NCBI GenBank assembly: GCA_943332745.1
Contig: CALQQQ010000005.1
Span: forward strand, 1-13,821
DNA from: Opitutus sp. GAS368
GTDB lineage: Bacteria > Verrucomicrobiota > Verrucomicrobiae > Opitutales > UBA953
DNA: 13,821 nucleotides
Direction of reading: 5' to 3'
The position numbers were made by a program, and so were the translations under genes. The notes below the pieces were generated by a model that was not told the DNA's origin, ran no database searches, and saw nothing but the letters and a program-made list of their open reading frames with translations. This document shows positions 6,296 to 13,746 of this stretch, piece by piece. Every line of letters begins with the position of its first letter. Within the stretch, counting starts at the first letter, position 1.

Positions 6296-7840
6296 TCACA
6301 TCAGCTGGGCGGCCAGCTCGGACAGGGCGCTGCGGACGCCACTGATCAGGCGTACGTTGGCGGTGATGGCGTGGCCTTTCATGCGCTCATGGGTATGGAT
6401 GAGTCCGTTGGACTTACCGTCGAGGTAAGGGGTGTCGACCTGATCCAAATCGCCGATCAGGACGACCTTGGAGCCTTCGCCGATACGCGTGATGACCGTC
6501 TTCGCTTCGTGGGGGGTCATATTCTGCGCCTCGTCGACAATCATGAAGGCATGGCCAATCGAGCGACCGCGGATAAAGGTCATCGCTTCAATCTCGATGA
6601 GACCGGAATCGATGAGCCACTGATAAGGCTTACGCGGCTGATTCACGGCCTGAAACTGCGAACCAAAGATTGGTTGAGGCGCCTTCATCGCCTGAGCCTT
6701 CTTCTGCCGACGTTGGGAATCGGTAGCCACGGCCTCCTTGGCCATCGGCGTGGGTGCGGAATTTCCATTCTTGGAAAAAAGGACCTCGAGGTTGTCGAAG
6801 TAAGGCTGGATATAAGGAGAGAGTTTCTCCTCCTTGGAGCCAGGGAGCGCACCGATGTCTTTACCAATCTGCACCACCGGACGGGAGACGTAGAGCTTCT
6901 TGTAGGGTGAGAAATCGCTGAGCACCTGCGAAAGAGCGGCGGCGATAGAAAGGAAAGTCTTGCCGGTACCAGCGCGCCCGAAGCAGGTGACGAGCCGGAT
7001 CTCCGGATTTAAGAGAGCGTCGAGGAAGATCCACTGCTCAAAGTTCTTCGGGATGACACGCATGCCACGGGGCATCTGCAGACCCTTGCGGGATCCACTA
7101 TCGGAAGACATGAACTCACGATAGAGTCCGAGGGGGACGAAAGCGCCTTCGCCGACGTGGCGGGCTGGCTCGGTCCACGACTCAGACGTGAACATCACGT
7201 ACTCGTTTAGAATGAGAGGCGGTTCTTCCTTCACCTTCACCTGAACTTGGCCGAGTTCGCGGAAATCGCGCATGGCTGCGGCAGTGACCTTAATGGTGCG
7301 GTATTCGCCTTCGTCACTGGTCTCAACGCGGTCGTTACGATAATCCTGAACGTCCACTCCGAGGGCTTGGGCCTTGAGCGCCATGCAGGCGTCCTTGGTA
7401 ACAAGGATCACCGGACCCTTCGAGGTATCGCGCAAATAGATCGCGGAAGCGATAATGCGATGGTCTGGGGCGTCGACCTGCATAAACACGGCGCGAACCC
7501 GTTCAGCCTTGGCGCCATTGAAGTGATCGCGGATGAGCGATTCGTTGATGACGATGCGGAGCTCGCCACCGTCGCGAAGCTTCGCGTGCAGGGCGCCGGG
7601 CTTCGTCGGATCGCCTTCGGCGATCTCCTTTAACGGACGGTTCTCAAAGAGATTCCGAATTGAGCGGTTAACGCGTCGCGCGCTGGCGCCAAGTTGACCT
7701 TGCTGGGTCTTCAGACGATCGAGCTCAGACAAGACTTCGACCGGCACAGCTACGATGTGCTCATCGAACTTGAACAGGGACTCGGGATCGTGAATCAGTA
7801 CGTTGGTGTCCAGGACGTAAGTCTTTTTCACGTCTATCAT
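6296..7840 (-). CDS. PIN domain-PhoH family ATPase
   Basis: This 514-residue protein joins an N-terminal PIN nuclease-like domain (about 7-160, with VLDTNVLIHDP including Asp11, and VTKDA including Asp150) to a C-terminal PhoH P-loop ATPase (about 255-514). The ATPase shows Walker A GRAGTGKT (288-295), Walker B FMIVDEAQNMTPHE (432-445) and the GVRSALSELAAQL ending typical of the family. Relatives such as mycobacterial PhoH2 act as RNA helicase/nucleases; the cellular substrate here is unknown. An Ala/Lys/Gln-rich stretch at about 357-400 looks like an insertion between the first ATPase strands and the I-E-I-E-A-M-T-F-I-R-G-R-S block. It starts at ATG with no Shine-Dalgarno sequence, 37 bases after the DUF971 gene, and probably shares its transcript with that gene and mutS. 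Confidence 0.93.
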   Translation of the reverse strand: MIDVKKTYVLDTNVLIHDPESLFKFDEHIVAVPVEVLSELDRLKTQQGQLGASARRVNRSIRNLFENRPLKEIAEGDPTKPGALHAKLRDGGELRIVINESLIRDHFNGAKAERVRAVFMQVDAPDHRIIASAIYLRDTSKGPVILVTKDACMALKAQALGVDVQDYRNDRVETSDEGEYRTIKVTAAAMRDFRELGQVQVKVKEEPPLILNEYVMFTSESWTEPARHVGEGAFVPLGLYREFMSSDSGSRKGLQMPRGMRVIPKNFEQWIFLDALLNPEIRLVTCFGRAGTGKTFLSIAAALSQVLSDFSPYKKLYVSRPVVQIGKDIGALPGSKEEKLSPYIQPYFDNLEVLFSKNGNSAPTPMAKEAVATDSQRRQKKAQAMKAPQPIFGSQFQAVNQPRKPYQWLIDSGLIEIEAMTFIRGRSIGHAFMIVDEAQNMTPHEAKTVITRIGEGSKVVLIGDLDQVDTPYLDGKSNGLIHTHERMKGHAITANVRLISGVRSALSELAAQLM

Positions 7841-7877
7841 TGTGACCGAAAGCGGGGGGACGGCAATCCGTAAAAGA

Positions 7878-8180
7878 CTATTTCGCCTCTTCGATCGCGC
7901 TCAGGTATTCCCAACTGTAGATACCTGTACGATGACCGTCACTGAACTCCAAGGTGACGGCATAGTTGCCGACGCGACTCAATCCGGTGACGGTAACCCC
8001 GGGGAATCGTCGAGGGCCGTCGCCACCCCAACGCTGCCCAAGGATGTCGACCTCTCCCATATTCTCGGCGCTCGGCGAAAGCTCACGGAGAAGTTCGGCA
8101 CGGAGACATTGCTCACGGCCATCTTCCCAGGTGATGGCTACGAAATCACCAATGATCTGAAGGTCTCGCGGCGGCCGCAT
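7878..8180 (-). CDS. DUF971 (gamma-butyrobetaine hydroxylase N-terminal-like) small protein
   Basis: This 100-residue protein matches DUF971. It opens with a strand reading I-T-W-E-D-G and closes with YAVTLEFSDGHRTGIYSWEYL (about 74-94), the most typical part of the family. The domain occurs alone in bacteria and at the N-terminus of gamma-butyrobetaine hydroxylase, where it binds metal through cysteines and a histidine. Here the usual C-P-C-A-x-C segment reads SPSAEN (35-40), so the cysteines are absent although the D-G-H histidine remains. The following E-V-D-I-L-G-Q-R-W-G-G is well formed. The role of free-standing members is unclear; iron-sulfur or scaffold functions have been suggested for some. 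It is first in the DUF971-phoH-mutS block. The ATG is preceded by GGGG at close spacing. Confidence 0.82.
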   Translation of the reverse strand: MRPPRDLQIIGDFVAITWEDGREQCLRAELLRELSPSAENMGEVDILGQRWGGDGPRRFPGVTVTGLSRVGNYAVTLEFSDGHRTGIYSWEYLSAIEEAK

Positions 8181-8241
8181 GGCCCCAAACTGCGGCCAGT
8201 TGACGCGGTGGCAAGCAGGGAGCGGACGGCGGGACGACCTT

Positions 8242-8266
8242 GACTCCCCCGGCTTGGTCGGGAGTC
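8242..8266 (+). promoter_or_regulatory. Hairpin in the ybaB leader covering its only G-rich ribosome-binding candidate
   Basis: GACTCCC (8242-8248) pairs with GGGAGTC (8260-8266) across an 11-base loop. The 3' arm contains GGGAG, the only Shine-Dalgarno-like string before ybaB, 12 bases from its ATG. The stem could therefore limit initiation. It lies in the 96-base divergent spacer between DUF971 and ybaB. No T-run follows, so it is not a terminator. The pairing is seen; regulation is inferred. Confidence 0.35.
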
Positions 8267-8276
8267 TGGACTAACT

Positions 8277-8582
8277 ATGGCAGGCGTAGGCAAACTCCTC
8301 AAACAGGCCCAGAAGATGCAACGCGGCATCGCCGAGGCTCAACAGCAGCTCACCGCAGAGAGGGTCGAGGTCTCTCATGGCGGCGGCGCGATCAAGATTA
8401 CGGTCAACGGCCATGGGCTGGTCCTCGCCCTGACGATTGACCCTGAGTTCATCAAGGAGGACAAGGCGATGGTCGAACAGGCCCTCGTCGCCGCCCTGCA
8501 GGAGGCTTCGGCCAAGGCGCGGGAACTCCATGAAGCCACGATGTCGAAGGCTACGGCCGGTTTCTCCCTGCCCGGGATGTAA
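8277..8582 (+). CDS. ybaB: YbaB/EbfC family nucleoid-associated protein
   Basis: YbaB/EbfC proteins are small dimeric DNA-binding proteins that coat the nucleoid; in many bacteria the gene sits directly before recR, as here. The 101-residue sequence has the family layout: an N-terminal helix of K-L-L-K-Q-A-Q-K-M-Q type, a three-strand sheet including a G-G-G-A-I-K-I-T-V-N-G-H-G segment (36-47), and a C-terminal helix with A-L-V-A-A-L-Q-E-A-S-A-K-A. A Phe-Pro-Gly-Met-type tail (S-L-P-G-M) closes it, as in relatives. The dnaX gene that often precedes ybaB-recR is absent; instead a divergent DUF971 gene lies upstream. The ATG is the only plausible start. recR begins six bases after the stop, so the two are probably one operon. 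Confidence 0.92.
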   Translation: MAGVGKLLKQAQKMQRGIAEAQQQLTAERVEVSHGGGAIKITVNGHGLVLALTIDPEFIKEDKAMVEQALVAALQEASAKARELHEATMSKATAGFSLPGM

Positions 8583-8588
8583 TCGCTC

Positions 8589-9191
8589 GTGACTCCCTCT
8601 TTCGACAAGGTTCGCCAACTCCTTAAGATGCTTCCGGGTATGGGGCATCGTTCCGCCGAACGCATTGCCTTGCACCTGCTGGTCGAAAGACCCGGCAAGC
8701 TCGCTCCTTTGCTTGAGTCGCTCCAGACCGCTGCCTCGTCAGTCCGGCGGTGCGACCGCTGCGGAAGCCTCGCCGAGGCCGAACTCTGCCCGATCTGCCT
8801 CGAACCCAAGCGGGAGCCTGGATCAATCTGCGTCGTCGAACAAGTGCCCGACCTGATGGCTATCGAGCGTTCCGCAGCCTATCGCGGCACCTATCACGTC
8901 TTGCATGGTCGACTCTCGCCCATCAACGGCGTCGGACCCGACCAGCTCAACCTGGCCAGTTTTGAAAAGCGCCTGAAGGATGAACCCATCACGGAAGTCG
9001 TCCTCGCCCTGGGTAACGATATCGAAGGCGAAGCGACCTGCCATTATATCAGCGAAGCGATCCATGCGGTCCGCCCCACGATCAAGATCTCCCGCATCGG
9101 CTTCGGCCTGCCCAGCGGCAGCGGCCTGACTTTCGCCGATCCGGCCACGCTGCGCAGCGCGCTGGAGGGACGTCGAGATGTCGCCAACTGA
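8589..9191 (+). CDS. recR: Recombination protein RecR
   Basis: RecR works with RecF and RecO to load RecA at gaps. At 200 residues it has normal length and all domains: an N-terminal helix-hairpin-helix (L-P-G-M-G-H-R-S-A-E-R, 15-25), a C4 zinc finger (Cys55, Cys58, Cys67, Cys70), and a Toprim domain from about 79 with V-V-E-Q and YHVLHGRLSPINGVGP (102-117). EGEATCHYI (146-154) follows, and the C-terminal segment is GFGLPSGSGLTFAD...LEGR. The usual G-L-P-x-G-x-D-L-E-Y-A-D appears as G-L-P-S-G-S-G-L-T-F-A-D, a mild variant. The start is GTG at 8589, needed to include the N-terminal helix; no Shine-Dalgarno sequence precedes it. The next gene starts 14 bases before the recR stop, implying coupled translation. 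Confidence 0.96.
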   Translation: MTPSFDKVRQLLKMLPGMGHRSAERIALHLLVERPGKLAPLLESLQTAASSVRRCDRCGSLAEAELCPICLEPKREPGSICVVEQVPDLMAIERSAAYRGTYHVLHGRLSPINGVGPDQLNLASFEKRLKDEPITEVVLALGNDIEGEATCHYISEAIHAVRPTIKISRIGFGLPSGSGLTFADPATLRSALEGRRDVAN

Positions 9192-10347
9192 TTCGTCCAT
9201 CGCCTACCCGGCCGAAGCGGAGGCCTTCTGGGTCGGCCAAGCCGAACTTGTCTCGGAAAAGCTCGGTGATGAAGCCCTCGAGCGCATGACACCGGCCGTG
9301 GCGCATCTCTCGGACCTCTTCACGACTGAACGTCCCGACAAGAGATTCCCCGACTACTTCGCCGACCCACGCCTGCTCGCGGCCTATGGCGTATTCTTCC
9401 TACCCCAGAGCTTCACCCGTACCTCCATCGCGCTGGCCCAGACTTGTGGACTACGCGACTGGAAACCTTCCAGGCCGGTCCCGGCGATTCTCGACCTCGG
9501 TTCCGGGCCAGGGTCTTGCGGCGTTGCAGCGGCTTATCGGCTCCGCCAAGCTGGCTGCAAGAAGATCAGTCTATATGGCGTGGACAAGTCGCCGAGCGCC
9601 TTAGCTTCGATGGAATCCTTCGCCCAGGCGACCCTCGGTGAGGACGTCGAGACGAAGACCCGTATCGGGGACGCGTCCCGACCGGAGACCTGGCCAGAAG
9701 GCCCCTTCGACCTCATCGTTGCCGGCTTCGTGATGAACGAGATGCCTCAACTCGACCACGCCGCCCTGCTCCGCTGGTTCGGCGAACTCAAGGCCAAGCT
9801 CGCCCCAGGCGGACTCATCCTGATCCTCGAACCGGCCTTACGAATCACCGCCGAGCGATTGCAGAAACTCAGCGACGATATAGCGGCCGGAGAAATGACC
9901 CGCATCGCGCCCGAACTCGACGCCCGGCCCGACCCGCAGCTCGGACCAGGCGAACATTGGAGCCATGAAACGCGTGCCTGGGACGCTCCGGCCTCGACCG
10001 AATTCGTCAACCGCCACCTCCACCGGGATCTACGTGAAGTACGCTTTTCTTTCGCGGCTTTTTCCGACGCACCCCTGACGCCTTTACCATCCGGATTAAG
10101 CCGTCTCATCTCCGATGTGCAGATCATCAAGGGCCTGCTACGTTTCATCACCATCCGCGAAGGCACGATTGAATCCGTCGAAGTTCCGACCCGCGGCCTC
10201 TCTAAACATCAGGTCAAGAAGCTGGCGGCGACCTTCGGACGCGGGGACATTGTCCGCCACCCTCACCCCGCCGCGCCAAAGTTACGCTTGGCCAATCATG
10301 AGGAATTAAGCGTATTTTGGACGCCTGAGGCGCCGCAGGAACCATAA
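9178..10347 (+). CDS. Rsm22-like class I SAM-dependent methyltransferase
   Basis: This 389-residue protein has a class I methyltransferase core. The SAM-binding motif I is LDLGSGPGSCG (105-115), an acidic residue ending strand 2 is Asp136, FDLIVAGFVMNEM (177-189) is the motif IV region, and LAPGG (208-212) and LEPA follow. The preceding helical block with a Y-x-x-x-F-L-P-x-S-F-x-R-T segment (70-82) and the long C-terminal part resemble the Rsm22/METTL17 family, which acts in ribosome small-subunit assembly. Many members carry a C-P...C-P...W-C-H cysteine cluster for an iron-sulfur site; here the matching stretch reads DARPDPQ...GEHWSHE (248-264) without cysteines. It overlaps recR by 14 bases. 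Methyltransferase is secure, Rsm22 moderately so; the target is unknown. Confidence 0.75.
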   Translation: MSPTDSSIAYPAEAEAFWVGQAELVSEKLGDEALERMTPAVAHLSDLFTTERPDKRFPDYFADPRLLAAYGVFFLPQSFTRTSIALAQTCGLRDWKPSRPVPAILDLGSGPGSCGVAAAYRLRQAGCKKISLYGVDKSPSALASMESFAQATLGEDVETKTRIGDASRPETWPEGPFDLIVAGFVMNEMPQLDHAALLRWFGELKAKLAPGGLILILEPALRITAERLQKLSDDIAAGEMTRIAPELDARPDPQLGPGEHWSHETRAWDAPASTEFVNRHLHRDLREVRFSFAAFSDAPLTPLPSGLSRLISDVQIIKGLLRFITIREGTIESVEVPTRGLSKHQVKKLAATFGRGDIVRHPHPAAPKLRLANHEELSVFWTPEAPQEP

Positions 10348-10356
10348 TGTAACAAA

Positions 10357-10385
10357 GCAGGACGGGCATTTGTTTGCCTGCCTGC
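10357..10385 (+). terminator. Stem-loop after the ybaB-recR-methyltransferase block (possible terminator)
   Basis: GCAGGACGGGCA (10357-10368) pairs with TGCCTGCCTGC (10375-10385), giving 11 pairs including one G-T wobble, one bulged A at 10362 and a six-base loop TTTGTT. It begins ten bases after the stop of the methyltransferase gene and 70 bases before ppk1. There is no T-run immediately after it (TCCGCAGAG follows), so a classical factor-independent terminator is not supported. It may pause or process the transcript, or lie in the ppk1 leader. Confidence 0.4.
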
Positions 10386-10403
10386 TCCGCAGAGTATTTG
10401 CTC

Positions 10404-10416
10404 AAAGGAGCTTTTG
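10404..10416 (+). promoter_or_regulatory. Strong Shine-Dalgarno-like site with a TTG out of frame with ppk1
   Basis: AAAGGAG (10404-10410) is the best ribosome-binding string in the window, yet the ppk1 ATG is 44 bases downstream behind a C/T-rich stretch with no such site. Three bases after AAAGGAG lies TTG (10414-10416), in a frame different from ppk1. GCTC (10400-10403) and GAGC (10408-10411) could form a weak four-pair hairpin around it. It may be a leader-peptide start or chance. Confidence 0.25.
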
Positions 10417-10454
10417 TCGCCCACTAGACACCTCGCCCTCCTCTTCCTCTCTCC

Positions 10455-12527
10455 ATGTTCAATCGCGAACTCAGCTGGCTTAGCTTCGACCGTCGGGTCC
10501 TCGAACTCGCGGAAGACGATTCGGTCCCCCTGCTCGAGCGCGTCCGTTTCCTCTCCATCGCCAGTTCGAACCTCGACGAGTTCTTTGAGATCCGTGTGGC
10601 CGGTGTTATGCAGCAGGAAGAATCCGGTAGCCATCCGGCGACCCGCGAGTTCCTCACCGAAGTCCTCGGCCGCGCCCGCAAACTCGTCGAAGCCGAGCAG
10701 GCATGCTGGAAAGACCAGCTGCTGCCCGCCCTTGCCGCCCAAGGTATCGCCTTCAAATCCCGAGAGCAACTGAACGAAGCAGACCGAGCCGAGCTGTCGC
10801 CACGTTTCGATACAGACGTTTTTTCCGCACTGACACCCTTGGCGATCGATCCGTCACACCCGTTTCCGGTGCTGACCAACAAGGGCCTCTACCTCCTCGT
10901 CCTCCTGCGCGACCCAACCGACGGCGAGATCCGACGCGCGGTCGTACCCATCCCGCGCGTCCTGCCACGCGTGCTTAGCGTCGGGCAAGGCTCGAACCAG
11001 TCCTTCACGCTGCTCAGCCACGTCATCCAGCTATTTATTCATCGGCTCTTCCCGGGACTTGAGCTGCAGGGTTCCTGGGCGTTCCGTATCACGCGCAACA
11101 GCGACCTTTACGTCGATGAGGAAGAAGCCGGTAACCTGCTCGAGGCCATCGAGGAGGAGATTCGTAACCTTCGCAAGGGCGCGCCGGTCCGTCTCGAGAT
11201 CGAAGGCGATGTGCCCGAGGGAGAGATGCTCTGGCTGCTCAAGTCCATCGGCCTGTCTGCCGACAACGCTTTCCGCGTCGCCGGTCCGGTCAACCTACTG
11301 CGCCTTGGCAGCCTCATCGACCTCATTCATCGACCCGACCTGCTCTACCCAACATACGTACCAGCCTTACCCGCCGAGTTCATTGACCCTGCGAAGCTCT
11401 TCTCCCGCATCGCCCAGCAGGACCTCCTCCTGCACCACCCTTACGAATCATTCACTCCGGTGGTCGATTTCATCCGACAGGCCGCTCGCGACGACTCGGT
11501 CGTGGCGATCAAGCTCACACTGTATCGCACCAGCGGTGACTCGCCCGTGGTCGAAGCGCTCAAAGAAGCCGCCCGCAACGGCAAGCAGGTCACGGCGCTA
11601 GTCGAACTTCGCGCCCGCTTCGATGAACTCAATAACATCGAATGGGCTCGCCAGCTGGAGGAAGCCGGCGCCCACGTCGTCTACGGCCTCGGCGGACTGA
11701 AGACGCACTGCAAAGCCTGCCTCGTCATCCGCCAGGAAAAGGGCGGTCTGCGTCGCTACGCGCACCTCGGGACAGGCAATTATAACCCGAAGACCGCGCG
11801 CATCTACACCGACTTCTCGATGTTCACGGCGGACTCCGAGATCACCGCCGATGTCGGCCTACTCTTCAACGTGCTTACGGGTAACCTCGGTCGTCCGAAG
11901 TTCAAGCACCTGATCATCGCGCCGTTCGACCTTTCACGTCGTATCGTCGACCTGATCGACGCCGAGACTTCGGCTGCCGCCGCAGGTCGGAGGGCAGGCA
12001 TCTTCGCCAAGGTTAACAGCCTCGTCGACCCTGACGTCATCAACGCCTTGTACCGCGCTTCCTCCGCCGGAGTAAAGGTCGAGCTGGTCGTCCGCGGCAT
12101 CTGCTGCATCAAGCCCGGCGTGGCCGGACGCAGCGATAACATCCGCGTGCGTAGCTTCCTTGGACGCTTTCTAGAACACAGCCGCCTCTTCCGCTTCGAA
12201 AACGCAGGGGGTGATCCCATCATCCTGCTCGGCAGCGCCGACTGGATGCCGCGCAACTTCCTCCGTCGCGTCGAATGCGTATTCCCGGTGCGTAACAAGG
12301 CCCTGCGCAAACGCATCGAAACCGAAGTCATCGCCACCTACCTGGAACGCTCAGGCGACTCCAAGACACTCCAAGCAGACGGAACTTATCTCGCCACCTC
12401 CCCGGAAGGACGTCGCGCGCCTTGCGCTCAAGACGCTTTTCTGACGATTGCTCAGAAGCTACAGCCCGAACCAGTCAGCGCCCCGAAGAAGAAGGCCCAA
12501 GGCAGATCCGTTCGACGGCTGCGTTAA
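10455..12527 (+). CDS. ppk1: Polyphosphate kinase 1
   Basis: PPK1 reversibly polymerises the gamma phosphate of ATP into polyphosphate, usually at the inner membrane. The 690-residue protein shows the N-terminal NRELSWLSFDRRVLELA and the NLDEFFEIRVAG block (39-50), the head domain, FTPVVDFIRQAARDDSVVAIKLTLYR (333-358), and two catalytic histidine regions: HLGTGNYNPKTARIY (His437, the expected phosphorylated residue) and LEHSRLFRF (His575). GSADWMPRNFLRRVE (593-607) completes the C-terminal phospholipase D-like domain. The last ~15 residues are a basic tail. An in-frame TAG ten codons upstream and no earlier start fix the ATG, so the protein begins unusually close to the conserved core. No ppx gene is adjacent. 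The 3' end overlaps convergent lpxK by 53 bases. Confidence 0.96.
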   Translation: MFNRELSWLSFDRRVLELAEDDSVPLLERVRFLSIASSNLDEFFEIRVAGVMQQEESGSHPATREFLTEVLGRARKLVEAEQACWKDQLLPALAAQGIAFKSREQLNEADRAELSPRFDTDVFSALTPLAIDPSHPFPVLTNKGLYLLVLLRDPTDGEIRRAVVPIPRVLPRVLSVGQGSNQSFTLLSHVIQLFIHRLFPGLELQGSWAFRITRNSDLYVDEEEAGNLLEAIEEEIRNLRKGAPVRLEIEGDVPEGEMLWLLKSIGLSADNAFRVAGPVNLLRLGSLIDLIHRPDLLYPTYVPALPAEFIDPAKLFSRIAQQDLLLHHPYESFTPVVDFIRQAARDDSVVAIKLTLYRTSGDSPVVEALKEAARNGKQVTALVELRARFDELNNIEWARQLEEAGAHVVYGLGGLKTHCKACLVIRQEKGGLRRYAHLGTGNYNPKTARIYTDFSMFTADSEITADVGLLFNVLTGNLGRPKFKHLIIAPFDLSRRIVDLIDAETSAAAAGRRAGIFAKVNSLVDPDVINALYRASSAGVKVELVVRGICCIKPGVAGRSDNIRVRSFLGRFLEHSRLFRFENAGGDPIILLGSADWMPRNFLRRVECVFPVRNKALRKRIETEVIATYLERSGDSKTLQADGTYLATSPEGRRAPCAQDAFLTIAQKLQPEPVSAPKKKAQGRSVRRLR

Positions 12528-13680
12528 AGCCCTCCGCGTCGCCGAGGATCTCCACCTCTAGGCGGACGAACATTAGCGGGATGGGCGGGCGAAAGCGCGC
12601 CTGCAGGCGGACGGCGTCCTTCTCGGTGGTGACGATCATCTCGGCCTTGGCCTGCATGGCCTGATCGAGAACCTCGTCAAGGTCTTCATCCGCAAAGGCA
12701 TGGTGATCGAGAAAGCGGCGGTTGGCGACGATCTTGGCTCCCTGGTTGGTCAAGATCTCCTCGAAACGCTCCGGCGTCGCGATACCCGAGAAGGCTGCAA
12801 TACGGCGGCCTTTGAGGTCCGACATCGGGAGGCGCTTAGGTCCGTCAACTTCGACGAGTTCGCAAGCACGGTGTGAGCAGGCGATAATCTCGGCCTTGGC
12901 ATTGTGGCGACGAATGAGGCTGACGAGAGTCGGATCTGGCGGGCCAATGGACTTTGTCACGAAGACGTAGGAAGCTCGGCTTAGGTTGGAAATCGGCTCA
13001 CGCAGGACACCACGAGGAAGCAACGAACCGTTACCAAACGGGTCACGGCTGTCGACAAGGAGCAGGTTAATCTGCCCGCGCAACGGAAGGTACTGAAGTC
13101 CATCGTCGAGCAGGATTGTATCAACGCCGAAGCGTCGAAGCGCAAAACGGCCACCCTCGACGCGGTCGCGATCGACGATGACGACGACGCCTTCGCCGCA
13201 TAAATTCTGCGCGAGCATGTAAGGTTCGTCACCGGCCTCATCCGGGCCGACCAAGACCGACTTGCCGTCGGAAACCACGAGCGGATCGGGACGACTTCCT
13301 TGCGTCAGCCAACGCCAGAAACGCTTGAGCATCGAATCCGAAGCTCCTTTATAGCCGCGGGAAAGGATGGCGACTTTGCGTCCGCGCGCCGTCAGCACAC
13401 GCGCCATCTTGAGCACGATGGGGGTTTTCCCGGTGCCGCCGACGGTAAGATTGCCCACGACTACGACTTTACAGCCAAGCGGCGTATCGCGAAAGAGCCG
13501 GTTACGATAGAGCCAGAGGCGCAGACGGACCAAGACCTCAAAAATCCATGAAAGGACCTTCAGGAAGGCTCCCAGCAAGGTCGCCCCGGGCCCCTTGCGA
13601 CGCTCGTAGACTACGTCTACGGCATAGCTGGCCACGACCTCTCCCAGGGAGGAAAAGAACCCTCTGTGCTTCGCGGCCAT
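12475..13680 (-). CDS. lpxK: Tetraacyldisaccharide 4'-kinase (lipid A synthesis)
   Basis: LpxK phosphorylates the 4' position of the lipid A disaccharide at the inner face of the inner membrane. Numbered from the chosen ATG (401 residues), a hydrophobic/amphipathic segment at about 35-58 would anchor the protein. The P-loop is in [16 protein letters not shown] (72-87), followed by [15 protein letters not shown] (192-197), [10 protein letters not shown] (221-230), [10 protein letters not shown] (297-306) and TTEKDAVRL (351-359). The frame continues 26 codons upstream to 13758, but that would run into panD, and the N-terminus from MAAKHRGFF fits Opitutales homologues as I recall them. No Shine-Dalgarno sequence precedes the ATG. 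Its last ~17 codons overlap the end of ppk1. No other lpx gene is in the window. Confidence 0.94.
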   Translation of the reverse strand: MAAKHRGFFSSLGEVVASYAVDVVYERRKGPGATLLGAFLKVLSWIFEVLVRLRLWLYRNRLFRDTPLGCKVVVVGNLTVGGTGKTPIVLKMARVLTARGRKVAILSRGYKGASDSMLKRFWRWLTQGSRPDPLVVSDGKSVLVGPDEAGDEPYMLAQNLCGEGVVVIVDRDRVEGGRFALRRFGVDTILLDDGLQYLPLRGQINLLLVDSRDPFGNGSLLPRGVLREPISNLSRASYVFVTKSIGPPDPTLVSLIRRHNAKAEIIACSHRACELVEVDGPKRLPMSDLKGRRIAAFSGIATPERFEEILTNQGAKIVANRRFLDHHAFADEDLDEVLDQAMQAKAEMIVTTEKDAVRLQARFRPPIPLMFVRLEVEILGDAEGFNAAVERICLGPSSSGR

Positions 13681-13746
13681 GGACGAATTGATGCAAAGTT
13701 GTTTGACGAAGGCAACCATCCCGATTGAGAAGGACGACCCAGCGCC

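Noticed and set aside
6371..6910. 179-codon open frame on + opposite phoH
   Set aside because: Reads like a plausible protein, but it is a complement-frame shadow of conserved PhoH sequence with no recognisable motif or start signal.
7842..8243. 133-codon open frame on + opposite the DUF971 gene
   Set aside because: The minus strand carries a recognisable DUF971 with its conserved C-terminal motif; both cannot easily be real and this one has no family resemblance.
8240..8276. Possible sigma-70 promoter (TTGACT at 8240-8245) for ybaB
   Set aside because: No -10-like hexamer at 16-18 bases; the nearest TAACTA is about 26 bases away and touches the start codon.
10400..10415. GCTC-AAAG-GAGC-TTTT as a factor-independent terminator
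   Set aside because: Stem of only four pairs and a T-run of four; too weak, and it coincides with an AAAGGAG string.
11059..11601. 180-codon open frame on + within ppk1 in another frame
   Set aside because: Ser/Arg/Pro-rich off-frame product of conserved PPK1 sequence.
13688..13746. TTGATG / TTGACG hexamers as -35 boxes for panD
   Set aside because: No matching -10 element at proper spacing.
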